From Anadara kagoshimensis (lineage: Eukaryota; Mollusca; Bivalvia; Arcoida; Arcidae), in contig CM037857.1 of NCBI GenBank assembly GCA_021292105.1, positions 31,300,365 to 31,364,364 of the forward strand: a stretch of DNA of 64,000 nucleotides, in the 5' to 3' direction. A program made the translations under genes and the position numbers. The notes beneath the pieces are model-generated. The model had not been told where the DNA came from. It was given only the letters and a program-made list of their open reading frames with translations, and made no database searches. Within the stretch, counting starts at the first letter, position 1. Each line of letters begins with the position of its first letter. Below are positions 11,044 through 22,390 of the stretch, in pieces.

Positions 11044-11620
11044 AGTGATCTACAATTAAGTGAAATAATGTTGTTTTGAACGAATCCCGTTCATCAAACG
11101 ATTTCAGTTACCATCACATCAAAGGGTTGTTGATTGCACAGGATGCTGATGACTATACGTTTCTGACGGGCTTGTATCGAATTACCACTTAGGATATTGA
11201 GCACCAGCTTCGATAATATGGCGTCTCTAGCCACCTAATTTCGAATGACACCGAGAAAAAATCCAAGTTTAAGAAAATTTATCAGTTCGCTTTTGGAAGT
11301 TCTGTGATTTTTTTTAGGATTATTCGGTATTTCCCACAACCATAAAATTGCATGTCTTTATTCCTGAGAAATACGGGTACATTAAAGTCATCACAACAGA
11401 TCACTTGCAATATGTAAGGGTTACGTCACATGCACCTGCAGAAAGTTCTTTTCTCGCATGCAATCGCGTAAGGGATTGACCACGCCCTGGTTACCGGTAT
11501 ATAGAGGGAAGAGGGGAAATAAATATTAACCGAAGGATCAAATAGTCTGGCGGATAAGTGCCAAACATGATAAAACACCATTGGCAACCGTGTGTAAAAT
11601 GTTAATAAATACATCAGTTC
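11044..11620. other. Intergenic, nothing recognised
   Basis: No exon-like frame or repeat family identified. Confidence 0.45.
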
Positions 11621-11624
11621 TGTT

Positions 11625-11915
11625 GTGGAAGCGCGTGGCCTAGTGGTTAAGGCGTTGGACTCATGATTCGAAGGTCGTGGGTTCGATCCCTGGACCGGGC
11701 GATGTGTTGTGTCCTTGAGCAAGACACTTAATTTCACGTTGTTCCAGTTCACTCAGCTGAAAAATAAATGAGTACCAGCAAAATGCTGGGGGTTAGCCCT
11801 GCAATGGACCGGCGTCCCATTCAGGGAAGAGTCTTGTACTCTCTGTCGCTTAACGCCACCGAAACCGGGATAAGCTCCGGCCTGATGGGCCTAATGTCTC
11901 GGGACAGACTTTAAC
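11625..11915 (+). mobile_element. tRNA-derived SINE with Meta-like central domain
   Basis: The head has an A-box-like TGGCCTAGTGG and a B-box GGTTCGATCCC with tRNA spacing. The centre (TCCTTGAGCAAGACACTTAA) resembles the Meta/Core-type conserved domain of invertebrate SINEs. The tail is CCACCGAAACCGGGATAAGC. It is the best-preserved of three relatives (others at 9535 and 14225). A functional tRNA is excluded because no cloverleaf closes at the 3' side. Confidence 0.75.
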
Positions 11916-12454
11916 TCTGTAGTGGTATAGAAAATCAGAGTGTATATGAAAAAATACCAATCTACGGTGCTCGAAACATTGAATTCCCTTTAAGTCACGG
12001 GAATTGGAACCATAGATGGGAGAGGCTTTAGATCACGTGACACCAAATTGTTGATTCATTTTCGTATAAACAGTAGCGGAATGAAGTGCATGAGAAATAA
12101 GTCATTTGTCACTGACAGATTGATGACAAGAACACGGAACATGCAGTTCTTGACAACAGCGAATTAATCACGGTGATAGATAATGTCACCAAGGAGCACA
12201 CGTGGACAACAATACATTGTGACAAACACGGAAACCAGGACAAGAAATTATGAACAAATTATACAAGTAATTTCCGCCTACACGGCCGCTGAAAATGCCA
12301 AGGGGATCTGAATATTTTTATCACAGGTCCGTATGAATTTAGATCAAAATAATAATCAGCATCATGGCAACATGCTCAAAAATCCGCAATTCTATCATAG
12401 TACGAAAAGAAAAGAAAGCGACAATGCGAAAATGAGAAGCCCTGTCGAACCCCT

Positions 12455-12580
12455 ATATGTAGTAACTATGCTATACATAATAAGAAATGTACGTCAAATG
12501 TAGTAAGAACACGCCATATGTTGTATAAACTACCGCCATATGCATATATGTAGTAAGGGTACGCTATATGTAGTAAAAAA
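12455..12580. repeat. Imperfect short tandem motif
   Basis: TATGTAGTAA followed by ACGCYATA-like sequence recurs about four times with irregular spacing. Confidence 0.6.
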
Positions 12581-13105
12581 CACTAACTGCTAGGTCACGT
12601 TATATACACGTAGCAACAAATGTTTTAAACGTGTAAATGTGCAATCCGCATTTTAAATTCAACATGACTCCCTTTACCATGGAAACAGGTAAACGATATC
12701 AACAAAATCCAATATAGCTGCCGTTGCCATAGAAACAAAGATTATTTTTATCGAAAGACTGAAACTTTACAAGATTGCATTGTCCCTCACCTTCAATAGA
12801 TTATCTATTGGTGTTTCAAATTTTCAAAATGCTTTCTGTTGCCATGGAAATGGACGTTTTATGTATACAAGTATTAGCGTTTATAAACCTTGTACACAAG
12901 TTATTGCTTTTCTAAAACTGTGCATATAATTGACCCCCTTTTTTAAATTCTAACAAAAATATTCGTGGAGGTGGGAGATTTTCGTCATTGTGCTTGCCAC
13001 AATAACAGCTCTAGTTGTTGACGTTTTTCTTCATGCCTGACCAATGAGTTGACTTCGTTGATGCGCCACAATTTTTGCACCGTCAGCGGCGTAAGGTGTC
13101 ATAAT
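12581..13105. other. Intergenic with three X-box-like motifs
   Basis: There is no gene. CATGGAAAC/GTTGCCATAGAAAC/GTTGCCATGGAAA lie near 12679, 12721 and 12838 and resemble RFX-family X-boxes. Their meaning is unknown. Confidence 0.35.
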
Positions 13106-13109
13106 AATA

Positions 13110-13915
13110 ATTAAACACAAACATACTAATCCATGTCCGAATCACAATCCAGAAGCAAAGTAAAAACTTTGAAACTGTCAGGTTAGGTTAAACACATGAA
13201 CGTCCACCCGAGAAGCGAGGTCCGGGGCTCAGAAAGGGTAAGCACTTTAGCTACATGTATCTACACCCACCACGCGTGTAACTAAAATTGAGTGAAAGAA
13301 ATATGGAACTATGAGACGTCAAATATATCCAGGGTAATCCTGGACACAGACACATCAAACTTATCAACAATATTGTGATGACAGTCATAAAACTTTTTGA
13401 AGGCCCTGATTAGCCTAGGCTTGCAATATCCCTAGGCCAACAATTTATTTGTAAGCAGGTTGCTTCGCTGTATAAAGTTCCCATAGTGGTGACAAGCTCT
13501 ACCATAGAGTATTAATTGGGAAGCAAATACGCCATAAACAAGAGAAGCAGGCATATTGCTGCATAGAAAAGAAAAGTTGACAATAGAAAAATTGAAGTAA
13601 TCACGTTTAATTTGGTGTACAGTTTAAAATGTAGTTTTTCAATAGCGTCATAATTGAGGTATAATAAGTTAAAATACGAAGCAGAACTAGATGACATGCA
13701 TACATTAACATAGTCCCCAAAGAGACAGAACGTCATATATCTGCATGTGGAGTTGAATAATTTGGCAACAGTCTTCTCTCCTGAATTAACAAGGTTCTAC
13801 ATAAATTCTACATCATAAGAATAAAGAAACAAATCAGCAAGCAATGGTGCACAGTTTATACCCATTGGTATACCATTTGTTTCTATTATTTGTTTTGCAA
13901 AAAATAATAATAATT
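13110..13915 (-). mobile_element. Penelope-like retroelement, 5'-truncated, longest copy
   Basis: Read on the minus strand, 13885-13810 encodes GIPMGINCAPLLADLFLYSY, a reverse transcriptase block, followed by a stop and other breaks. It continues into the C-terminal region that includes the equivalent of AYGVFVSQLIRY, and then the 3' tail shared with copies at 24052, 45220, 48175, 50735, 51525, 52885 and 63255. The RT block is seen; assignment to the Penelope-like group is from memory of related sequences and is uncertain. Confidence 0.6.
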
Positions 13916-14224
13916 AACATACACTTGAAGAATCTGACCTCTTAGATCACCGACAGTCAGTGGGACGGGCGACGTCAAAGTGGTCTCTGAATGATAACTT
14001 TAACTGTTATAGACATTTTTTAAGAAAATGGCTGCCTGGATTATATATGACCATTTACATGTTCAATATGTCTACACAAAAAACGATTACATTGAATACA
14101 TGTATTCTAGGGAACTGTATGTTCTTACAAATTGTTCTGTCACCGGCAATATGCATATGACATCAAATTTAGGTTTCACCACTAAAGTTTATTTAACCAA
14201 AAATACCACATAGCACACTATACG

Positions 14225-14515
14225 TCATGTTCGTGGAGGCACTTGGCTAAATGGTTCAATGGCCGTGGGTTCGAGTCTCATTATAGCTGCGTGTTATGCC
14301 TGTTAAATGTCACATTACTCAAGTCTATCCAGCTGCATATGAATGTGATAGACTGATTTACACCCAATCCAAGTGGGTCATTGGCACACATTGTACTCAC
14401 ATAAGCATTCACGTCATTGAAACCAAAGAAACTGGGGAGCCTATAGACTTTGAATACCGTACCTTTAGTAAACCGTGCCTGGCACAAAGCATTACAGTAA
14501 CTTAACCTTCGATTC
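14225..14515 (+). mobile_element. Diverged tRNA-derived SINE, same family as 11625
   Basis: It carries B-box-like GGGTTCGAGTC near 14267, then diverged Meta-like sequence and CATTGAAACCAAAGAAACTGG near the tail. Confidence 0.5.
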
Positions 14516-15040
14516 CAATGCAAAACAAACATACTTATTCAATCATTTAACTCAAGCCTGTAGAGTCGTTTGTAGACAAAGATGGTTTTATACTAAAATG
14601 TTATTGAACTGGTTCCAAATTAACAACTTTTGGTTTGATTTGCACGACTGAACTAGCACCGACCAACTGAACTAGGACCGACGTGCCAATATGTAACAAT
14701 TGCTTATCCACATGTAGTGCTGCAACAATCTGCATCATAATATCTTTAAACTATAGACCCCACAGAAGACAAATATAACATCAGAATTTGTTTTCATGCA
14801 TTGGCCAGTATATGACATTGTTACTTGACCGTTGACCCACTGACCTTAAAAGTAATCCCAATCAAGATCTCGTAACAATGTATCCACATGCAAAGTTATT
14901 TTGAGAAATGTTTGTAACTGTTAAAGGTATCATCCGGAAACCATTTTGACGTCGCCCCTCCCAAATTCTTCAGGTGTATAATGTTATTTTCTATAGAAAT
15001 TTCAAAATTGACAACTGGTAAATTAAGCTAAATAAGCGAA
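14516..15040. other. Intergenic, nothing recognised
   Basis: No exon-like frame. The last 40 bases lead into a short Penelope-like tail fragment in reverse orientation (15040-15085). Confidence 0.4.
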
Positions 15041-15093
15041 CCTCCACCAGGGAAGTGAGACGGGTGTTCCGGAAGGGTAAGCAAGGAAAACGA

Positions 15094-15217
15094 TACAAAT
15101 GACAAACATTATACAACTAGAGCCTACAAATGACAAACATTATACAACTAGAGCCTACAAATGACAAACATTATACAACTAGAGCCTACAAATGACAAAC
15201 ATTATACAACTAGAGCC
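15094..15217. repeat. 31-bp tandem repeat, four copies
   Basis: Exactly four 31-bp units starting TACAAATGACAAACATTATA, with no difference that I can see between units. This suggests recent expansion. Confidence 0.95.
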
Positions 15218-15439
15218 TACGTAGTCACTGCAAGTTTGCAATTTTGTATCATCTTCTTCCAACATTGTTACATGTAACGGACGTGTTGGTTTGTGGTTTG
15301 GGTGAAATTAACAATGATTACATAGAGTAACCTTCCTTTACACATAAAGTAAGTTTACCCGAGTCCGTGGCTTGGGTGAAATTGACAAATGTTACCTAGA
15401 GTAACCTCCCTTTACAAGTACAGTAAGACCCGAAACGGC

Positions 15440-15790
15440 CATGATTGATTGATTATTGATTGAATATGGTTTTACGTCCCAGTAAAGAATATTAATTTTT
15501 CATTTATTTTGAGACGTCGTCAGCTATAGGTTAAGAGGCAGAAATTTTGACCTTTGCTGTTCGCTTATGGGAGCGTTCTTTTACGTCTCGCACCTGCCGT
15601 GGCACGTGTCATCGGTTTATAAGGTATCTTCCGAAGGATGACGTGATTTACATTTTTAAATGCCAAGGGCTTGGCCGATGAACAATCATTAGTTGTTTTT
15701 AAGTCTTCTTCAGACTCCGTCAGGGTTCGAAATCACGCCTTTCCACATACGAAGAAAGCACTCTACCAATTGAGCTACCACAGAAGTTAA
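15440..15790 (-). mobile_element. tRNA-derived SINE (family 2)
   Basis: On the minus strand the head has TAGCTCAATTGGTAGAGTGC (A box) and GATTTCGAACCC (B box). The body has the CACGGCAGGTGCGAGACG-type segment, and the tail runs into TTTTACGTCCC. The TTGATTGATTATTGAT run near 15450 is the reverse of the (CAAT)n tail. Confidence 0.7.
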
Positions 15791-15869
15791 AACGACCATG
15801 AGAACAAAGTTGCATTGAGAAAAAGGAGTATGTTATCATTATACATGACTGTATATGTAACAGGGTTTT

Positions 15870-17000
15870 ACCCGCTGTTATAAAGAGTAATTACACATCA
15901 GACTGGGTTTTATTATCTGGTTCTTTATTATATTATTCCATCAAAAACATCCTGCATATAAAACAAATAAACAATATGAGTGACAATACAAAAATACATT
16001 TACCCGTTCTACCTGTACAATAACATAATAGAATCGTCATACATTTCACATACCAGACTAATCACGTGATAATCATGTGACTTGAAACAATTAACAAAAA
16101 GGTAATATGCTTACGTTTCGTAGTACATTAAACAAAGATATAATTTATCAAAAGGATAAATTATATTTCTACGGAACATGATAAACGTTTATTTACAAAA
16201 AGCTGATAAAAACATAAGCTATGAGCTAAGGGCAACGTTTAATAAGGCACTATAAAATGAGACCTACATGAACTTCACGTGCCTCGATCGGAATAATGTA
16301 CTATATAACAACAGTACAGATTTAATGAGCAATTAATATTATAAATATATATAAATAGATAGATAGACTACCGTACCCGTGATATGGTCACAGAACTCTC
16401 CGGACCCTCACCAAACACATAGTCGTCTCGGGTACCACTCCTAGGAAACAAATGATACAAACACTGAGTACAAAGATTTTACTTAGTACGTGCCACGGCA
16501 CATACAATAAATACATATTTTATTATTCATAAAATATGAAGAATGAACACTTCCGGCACAGAATAAATTCAATAAATACACACGATGTACAGCCCTCGCG
16601 AATAGTAAATATAAAGAGTAAAATACGCGATATATGTAATGAACTGAATGAAAACCACGAGCACTGACACCTATCTCACATTCATGTTAAAATAATTAGT
16701 AGTGCAATAAAAAGTATGAAAGACAAAGGACAAGACAAGACTGAAGTTATTAAGAGCTGGATTATAGAGAAATTGGGCATAAATGGACTATAAGGACATG
16801 TATATGGAATATTTACCTGCTTGTGTGAAATATTATTAACCTTGACTGGTAAACATGCAACTGTCTTGGTGTCTTTCACAAATTCAAAGTTAGCTCTATA
16901 CAAGATGTCTTCCAGGTATATAATAGAATAAACAAGTAAGTATAAACTGACCAATCAGAAGCGAGTGGTCAACAGAACAAAGAAAATGACCATGTTAGGT
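15870..17000. other. Intergenic, nothing firm
   Basis: AT-rich DNA. A minus-strand frame at 16682-16954 is hydrophobic but shows no family resemblance and no splice context. Confidence 0.4.
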
Positions 17001-17029
17001 AACTCTACATAACTTTATTATAACCTCAA

Positions 17030-17100
17030 TCCAATATTACAATTATCAATATTACAATGACACAATTACAATAAACAATTACAATGACCAATAGACAACA
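17030..17100 (-). repeat. (ATTGTAAT)-type low-complexity tail of the LINE
   Basis: On the minus strand, ATTGTAATTG-like units recur about 230-300 bp past the LINE stop codon. Short microsatellite tails are common at LINE 3' ends; the link to this LINE is inferred. Confidence 0.45.
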
Positions 17101-17330
17101 AAATGAAGAAGACAATAGAAATACAATGACTTACAATACAACACAAGACTAAAACATTATTTAATACCTAAAAGAAAAACAATAGATTATAATATATAAT
17201 CTTTATTGCAAAAAGCTATATGTAGCTTGTAGCACAAAACGAAATATTTTACAATGATAGCGGTAGAATACAATAACATAATACTAATAATATAAATATA
17301 AAGATAATAATACATGGTATTTATATAATA

Positions 17331-20279
17331 TTAATAAACAATTAATTGAGATCTTAATTTCCAGGCATTGACTAGATATTTTGATAGTCTTATTAATAAT
17401 GTTTTGTTTCCGGACGATAATAAATTATACAGTTTTTGTAAAGTAGGCCAATGGTTGTAATACACTGGAAGATATTTAATTCTTAAGTGTCTATAGGCTG
17501 GACAAATCAAAATGAAATGGTATTCGTCTTCCGTGGCATTTAAGTTGCAGTGTGAACAAGTTCTTGATTGTCTTGGAATGTTTGAGTATCGTCCAGTCTC
17601 TACATTCAGCTTTAGATTTCCACATCTTATTTTAGATAGTATAAATAAATGTTCATTACATAAACACTGCAAATAGAATTCAAAGTTATAATTAGATTTA
17701 ATATTAACATAAACATTTAACTTATTTTTAGCTTTTATAGATTCAAACCACTGTTGTACATATTGGTCACGTAGTCTCTGTAATACCAATTCAATATTAA
17801 TACAATATGGGTTCTGATTATACCAATATTCAGAGAAACCTAAACCACAAATAAGATTTTTAACATTAAGTACCCAGTTTGCTTTCCCAACATTTGCGTC
17901 ATGTAATAACAAATTATATACAATATAAATTAAACTATTTGGATTTTGCAGTATTTTATACCAATATTTTATAATATTTTCTTTGCGTTTTATATGTAGT
18001 GGTATGCGTCCAAGTTCTCCCATCATAGCATCGATTGGTGAACTTTTACTCAAACCAAGTACATATCTGCAAAACTTATTTTGTATTAAATCAATATCAG
18101 GGGCTCTATGGAAGCCCCAAACCTGGGAACCATAAGATAATACTGGAAGACACATTGAATCGAAAAGATCACATTTCTGTTTTACCGTTAGTGGAATATC
18201 TCTGAAAATTTTAAATAATCCGTATAAGGAGACGGAGCTTTGGCTAGCTAGTCGCTTCTGTGTTAAGTTAAATTTTCCGTTAGAGTGTAAGAGAACACCT
18301 AGATATACGTAGGAGTTAACGACTTCAAGACACTCGTTTCCATATTTCCATAAATGTTTTGATTTGCTTCTTCCGTTTTGGAAGACAACTACTTTAGTTT
18401 TGTTAACGTTAACTTCAATGTTCCATTTTTTACAATATGTACGCAATGCATTTAATAAAAATTGCAAAGAGTCAGGAGATTTGGCAAAAATTACCGTGTC
18501 GTCTGCAAATAATAGAAGATTTATTAAATAACCACCTATATTTATCGTGTCTTTGTTACACTTTAGATCCGTTGCAATGTCATTTAGAAAGAATAAGAAC
18601 ATTAAAGGCGAAAGGGGTTCGCCCTGTTTCACACCAACGTAATTCTCGAAGAAATTGGAATACTGTCTATTTGAACGAATGCAGATATTGACTTTCTGAT
18701 ATATTGATTTGACTATTTTAATCATTCGGCTGCTACAACCACTCACTAATAATTTAAACCATAAAAAGCGTCTGTCAACACGGTCAAACGCCTTTTTAAA
18801 GTCGACGAATGCGCTAAATAGTTTTTCTTTGTTTGTGAGGGTGTGCGTAACCAATCCATGTAACACGTAAATAGCATCCACCGTTGATTTCCCTGTTCTA
18901 AATCCAAACTGAAGTTCCGTAAGAATATTGGAAGATTCCGCCCACGTTAAAAGTCTTTGATTCAGCAATGACGTGAAAATTTTCGAAAAAACACTTACTA
19001 AAGTTATTGGTCTGTAGTTGTTGGGGTCTGATAAATTATCTTTTTTGGGAATTGGTACTACTATTCCATACGTCCAATCCTCTGGAAACTCGCAAGTGTG
19101 GAAGATGTAGTTAAATAATTTGCATAAAATTGGTGCTAATGTTTCCGCAACAACTAAAAACATTTCTGGTATTAATTTGTCATAACCCGGGCTTTTGCCA
19201 CGTTTAAGTCCTTTAATAATTCTGATGATTTCCTCCTCAGTAAACTGGCAATCCAGATCATCAACGTAATTATCTGGTAATGGCTGGTCAATTAATGATC
19301 TTATATCACTATTAAGTTCGTTAGGAACTTCTCCGAACAACCCTTTGTAAAAGTCATAAAAATCATCTAAATCAACAGGACAGTGGTTTTTAACACTTTT
19401 CGGTTTCACAGATTTCCAAAATTTCTTTGGATCAGTTTTAGACATCGTCTGAAGTTCGACACTTTTCTGCTTTAAAAATTTAAATTTGGAGTTTCGCTTT
19501 ATTTTATTATAGATATTACGTTCCCGCGTGAATTTCTGTCTATTCTCGTCACTTGGATTTCTTCGGAATTGATTTCTCATCATTATGAAACGTTGCCTTT
19601 GTTGATAACATTTAGAATCGAACCACTCATTCTGTTTGTGTTTGGGTCTCTTTGGTGAATTGCATACTTTTCCGTTCACTGCAAAACTTGTTGAGTAAAT
19701 CATATCAGTAATGCTAGATACACAAGTATTAACGTTAACATCGCCACCTAAGTTATCAACGAGTGACATCATATTTGGAATCTGTTCTTTGATAGAGTTT
19801 ATATAAATATAGTCGTTATCCGTATTCCATTGTATCTTTTCGTGTGATCTTAACGATTCAATATTATCTGTTACCTTAGCTGAAAATGAAAAACATAGTG
19901 GTGCATGATCAGAAAATTCATTAAAGTGTGTGATATCAAAATAAGACAATGTCTTAAAATTCGTATCAAATGTTAATAAGTAGTCAATTAAACTACTACC
20001 ATTTGGACCACAGTATGTAAATTTACCTACTTTGTCATCAAATAAACGACCATTGACTATTTTCAAGCCACTTGATATACACATATTGATAATGTTTTTA
20101 CCAAAGTCATTGACTACCTTATCTGGAGATTGTCTTATAGGTACAACTTCATCTTCAACTTCTGGTACAGTGTCTATAAACCTGTTTAAATTATCATTAG
20201 CTACAAAATCATCTAATTGTCCAACTCTACCATTTAAATCACCTGTTATGAAAAAAACAACCCTTTTCTTCATATTCAC
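17331..20279 (-). CDS. LINE ORF2: endonuclease C-terminal part, reverse transcriptase, zinc knuckle
   Basis: A 982-codon frame. The first 130 residues are the C-terminal half of an APE-type endonuclease (GDLNGRVG, LIDYLLT, SDHAPL). A full RT follows, with GKSPGYDKLIPEMF, NYRPITLVSVFSKI, FVDFKKAFDRVD, GVKQGEPLSPLMF and the catalytic FADDTVIF at about residue 580. Near the C terminus CSHCNLNATEDEYHFILICP is a CCHC-like knuckle. The codon at 20279 is a GTG, not a true start: the real ORF begins upstream in another frame, separated by one frameshift near 20250-20265. Such proteins nick DNA and copy their own RNA by target-primed reverse transcription. The clade was not determined. Confidence 0.95.
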   Translation of the reverse strand: MNMKKRVVFFITGDLNGRVGQLDDFVANDNLNRFIDTVPEVEDEVVPIRQSPDKVVNDFGKNIINMCISSGLKIVNGRLFDDKVGKFTYCGPNGSSLIDYLLTFDTNFKTLSYFDITHFNEFSDHAPLCFSFSAKVTDNIESLRSHEKIQWNTDNDYIYINSIKEQIPNMMSLVDNLGGDVNVNTCVSSITDMIYSTSFAVNGKVCNSPKRPKHKQNEWFDSKCYQQRQRFIMMRNQFRRNPSDENRQKFTRERNIYNKIKRNSKFKFLKQKSVELQTMSKTDPKKFWKSVKPKSVKNHCPVDLDDFYDFYKGLFGEVPNELNSDIRSLIDQPLPDNYVDDLDCQFTEEEIIRIIKGLKRGKSPGYDKLIPEMFLVVAETLAPILCKLFNYIFHTCEFPEDWTYGIVVPIPKKDNLSDPNNYRPITLVSVFSKIFTSLLNQRLLTWAESSNILTELQFGFRTGKSTVDAIYVLHGLVTHTLTNKEKLFSAFVDFKKAFDRVDRRFLWFKLLVSGCSSRMIKIVKSIYQKVNICIRSNRQYSNFFENYVGVKQGEPLSPLMFLFFLNDIATDLKCNKDTINIGGYLINLLLFADDTVIFAKSPDSLQFLLNALRTYCKKWNIEVNVNKTKVVVFQNGRSKSKHLWKYGNECLEVVNSYVYLGVLLHSNGKFNLTQKRLASQSSVSLYGLFKIFRDIPLTVKQKCDLFDSMCLPVLSYGSQVWGFHRAPDIDLIQNKFCRYVLGLSKSSPIDAMMGELGRIPLHIKRKENIIKYWYKILQNPNSLIYIVYNLLLHDANVGKANWVLNVKNLICGLGFSEYWYNQNPYCINIELVLQRLRDQYVQQWFESIKAKNKLNVYVNIKSNYNFEFYLQCLCNEHLFILSKIRCGNLKLNVETGRYSNIPRQSRTCSHCNLNATEDEYHFILICPAYRHLRIKYLPVYYNHWPTLQKLYNLLSSGNKTLLIRLSKYLVNAWKLRSQLIVY

Positions 20280-20700
20280 TAGTAATGTCTGTTAATGTAT
20301 CAAAAAAGTTAAAATCAACACGCTTATAGTATTCAGATTTTGCGTGTGGAATGTAAACTAAACATATATACATATCATTATCAAAACCAAAAAATATCTT
20401 ATTAAGTTTTAACACAATAATACCACTTTCTATTTCTTTCTCAACCTTGATACCTTCAAATATATTATGTTTGCAAAAAACAGCAAGACCACCTTCATTT
20501 CTGCGACCAATGTTAATTTTTCGATTTAAAAAGGATACATTTTTGAAACCATCTATTTCTATCTTTTCATCTCTTTTCAACAAGGTTTCCTTGTATAATA
20601 GAATATAATAAAAGTTACACCTGCCACAGTATATTAATACATAATAGATAATTCGACATGATTTCTGTACCTTTGTTCTGCATAATAACCAGTAAAACCA
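20239..20700 (-). pseudogene. LINE ORF2 N-terminal endonuclease part (frameshifted, 5'-incomplete)
   Basis: The frame reads ETLLKRDEKIEIDGF (usually ETWLK in these endonucleases), then GGLAVFCKH and VYIPHAKSEYY, before running out of frame at about 20250 where the downstream frame takes over at VFFITGDLN. A slip in the plus-strand run AAAAAAACAACCC accounts for it. The frame stays open upstream to about 20700, but the first endonuclease motifs are not recognisable, so the copy is 5'-truncated or decayed. Confidence 0.8.
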
Positions 20701-20985
20701 GATTAAATGAATTTAATATACAAAATCTGTGTTTGACAAAATCTTAGAAGCCCAATACAATATACATGAAAGTGAAAATGCTTTTGAAAGTGCATGTAGT
20801 AGTTTTTAGTCTTTTTTTGTCATTCCTTCATTTTCATGGGAGCATTAGGTCCGACTCTTAAAATTTGCGATCACTAAACAATATATAAAGCATAATTAAG
20901 TGCGCTAAAACACAAAGAAACTAACTAAAAGTGTAGCAAGTAATTTAAGTCATTAGTAAGTGTAACAAGGACCATTGTAGCACTA

Positions 20986-20991
20986 TTTATT
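20986..20991 (-). terminator. Polyadenylation signal of the GPCR gene
   Basis: Minus-strand AATAAA about 65 bp after the stop codon, which fits a short 3' UTR. Confidence 0.5.
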
Positions 20992-21053
20992 TTCTTTTCT
21001 CTTGATGAAATCCGTCTGAACATATTATATACTCTTTCCACGGAGTTAACGTA

Positions 21054-22127
21054 TTACAATCTGGTATTCAGCGTATGGACAGGGGTAATTCTCACACCGC
21101 ATCTTTGTTTTAAGCATGGCGTTTTGTCCTTTATTGCGCGTCTAATGCCGCTGTTGTTCCGGTATATGACGGAATAAAAAGCACTGTTCGCAAACACGCC
21201 TAAAAGTCCAATTCTGTATACCGTATCTGTCACATCAGAATGGACCCGACACAACACGGAGGACACAGCAAACAGAACAACCGATGTGATAGTAGTGAGA
21301 AAAAACCGAAAACAAAATTTTACGTACTCCATTTTGTTTTGGTGTCTAGATGCCGCCAATTTCGCTAGACTGTCATGGAATCGTGCACTTTGAACCACAA
21401 TACGAGGTTGTATATCCGAAAAGGTATAAATTTTTATATAAAGTGCAAGACTAATAAATAGAGGAACAAAAAGAATAGAAAAGCAATAAAAAGCACAATA
21501 TGAACCAAAGGTCAAGATATCAAATGTACATATTTGAAGCGTCTGATCATAAATAAATAAGTTCTCCTCTAGAATAACACTGAATGAAATCACACTGAAA
21601 GGCATTAACCATGAAAATACGCACAAAATCAAAATAGTTTTTCCTTTAAAACTCCCATTGTTCGAGTTACTTCGGCAGACGACAATATACCGTTCTAAGG
21701 CTATAAAGAGAACGGAAAAGCTTATGGCCGAGATAGTGACACAGGCTGTGGCGCCATTGAATATACACCATATCTTGGATACAAATCTTCCATCTTTAGC
21801 TATATTTAGAATATGAAATGGCAGTACGTATCCAGTAAGTAGCAGATTAGTTAATCCAAGATTGACCAGAAGATAAGTGTGCGGAATATGTAAACGTTTT
21901 GAAATAGTAAGAATCCAGATCAGACAGATGCTTCCTATGTTTCCAAATGACAACAGAGCGCTTAAAATGAGATACACCAAAGACTCAATATCCGTGTAAT
22001 GTCTAAATAAAAAGTCATTGGTCGTATTTGATTTGATTTCAGTCACATTTGGTAAATCATTGGTAGTATTTGATATAACGTTTTCATCAAGTTCGGATAA
22101 GACGATAGCATTCGTTCCATTGTTCAT
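21054..22127 (-). CDS. Rhodopsin-class G protein-coupled receptor, single exon
   Basis: 357 residues from ATG 22127 to the stop at 21054, a usual length for the class. The N terminus carries four N-glycosylation sequons (N3, N20, N27, N34). Seven hydrophobic segments follow. TM1 has GNIGS (N1.50). TM2 reads NLGLTNLLL with Asn where Asp2.50 is usual. The C of KIWCIF and the C of LQICTFD probably form the TM3-ECL2 disulfide. ERY replaces DRY. TM6 lacks CWxP. TM7 reads NSAFYSVIY in place of NPxxY. The cytoplasmic tail is short with Cys residues. The overall look is of a melatonin/peptide-receptor-like invertebrate orphan; the ligand cannot be assigned. An intronless receptor gene next to a LINE may be a retrocopy, but the promoter looks organised. 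Confidence 0.88.
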   Translation of the reverse strand: MNNGTNAIVLSELDENVISNTTNDLPNVTEIKSNTTNDFLFRHYTDIESLVYLILSALLSFGNIGSICLIWILTISKRLHIPHTYLLVNLGLTNLLLTGYVLPFHILNIAKDGRFVSKIWCIFNGATACVTISAISFSVLFIALERYIVVCRSNSNNGSFKGKTILILCVFSWLMPFSVISFSVILEENLFIYDQTLQICTFDILTFGSYCAFYCFSILFVPLFISLALYIKIYTFSDIQPRIVVQSARFHDSLAKLAASRHQNKMEYVKFCFRFFLTTITSVVLFAVSSVLCRVHSDVTDTVYRIGLLGVFANSAFYSVIYRNNSGIRRAIKDKTPCLKQRCGVRITPVHTLNTRL

Positions 22128-22277
22128 ATTGAAATAAAAGTTCGAATAAAATTCTATGTTTAAAAATCATCGATCGGAAATGATCCTACCTTTTTTTCTT
22201 GCTAGAAACCGTTGACTGTAGCTGAAATTATTCGGTCAGTGTAAATACTTTCGATGTGTTTTCGTGTATTCGATACT

Positions 22278-22286
22278 CCTTTTATA
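22278..22286 (-). promoter_or_regulatory. TATA box of the GPCR gene
   Basis: Minus-strand TATAAAAGG, a near-ideal TATA box, about 150 bp upstream of the ATG. Confidence 0.5.
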
Positions 22287-22390
22287 TGTGAAACGTATGA
22301 CAAAGTCCCGCCTCCCGGTTTCTATAACAACCAGTATTTATGATATGTGTGAATGACTGAGGTAGATGTGTTACATTTATGTTGAGTGAT

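Noticed and set aside
11630-11700. tRNA gene
   Set aside because: A and B boxes are present, but the 3' half does not close an acceptor stem and the sequence continues as a SINE found elsewhere in the window.
16682-16954. Hydrophobic 90-codon minus-strand frame as a membrane protein
   Set aside because: No family resemblance, no promoter or splice context, and AT-rich composition readily yields hydrophobic codons.
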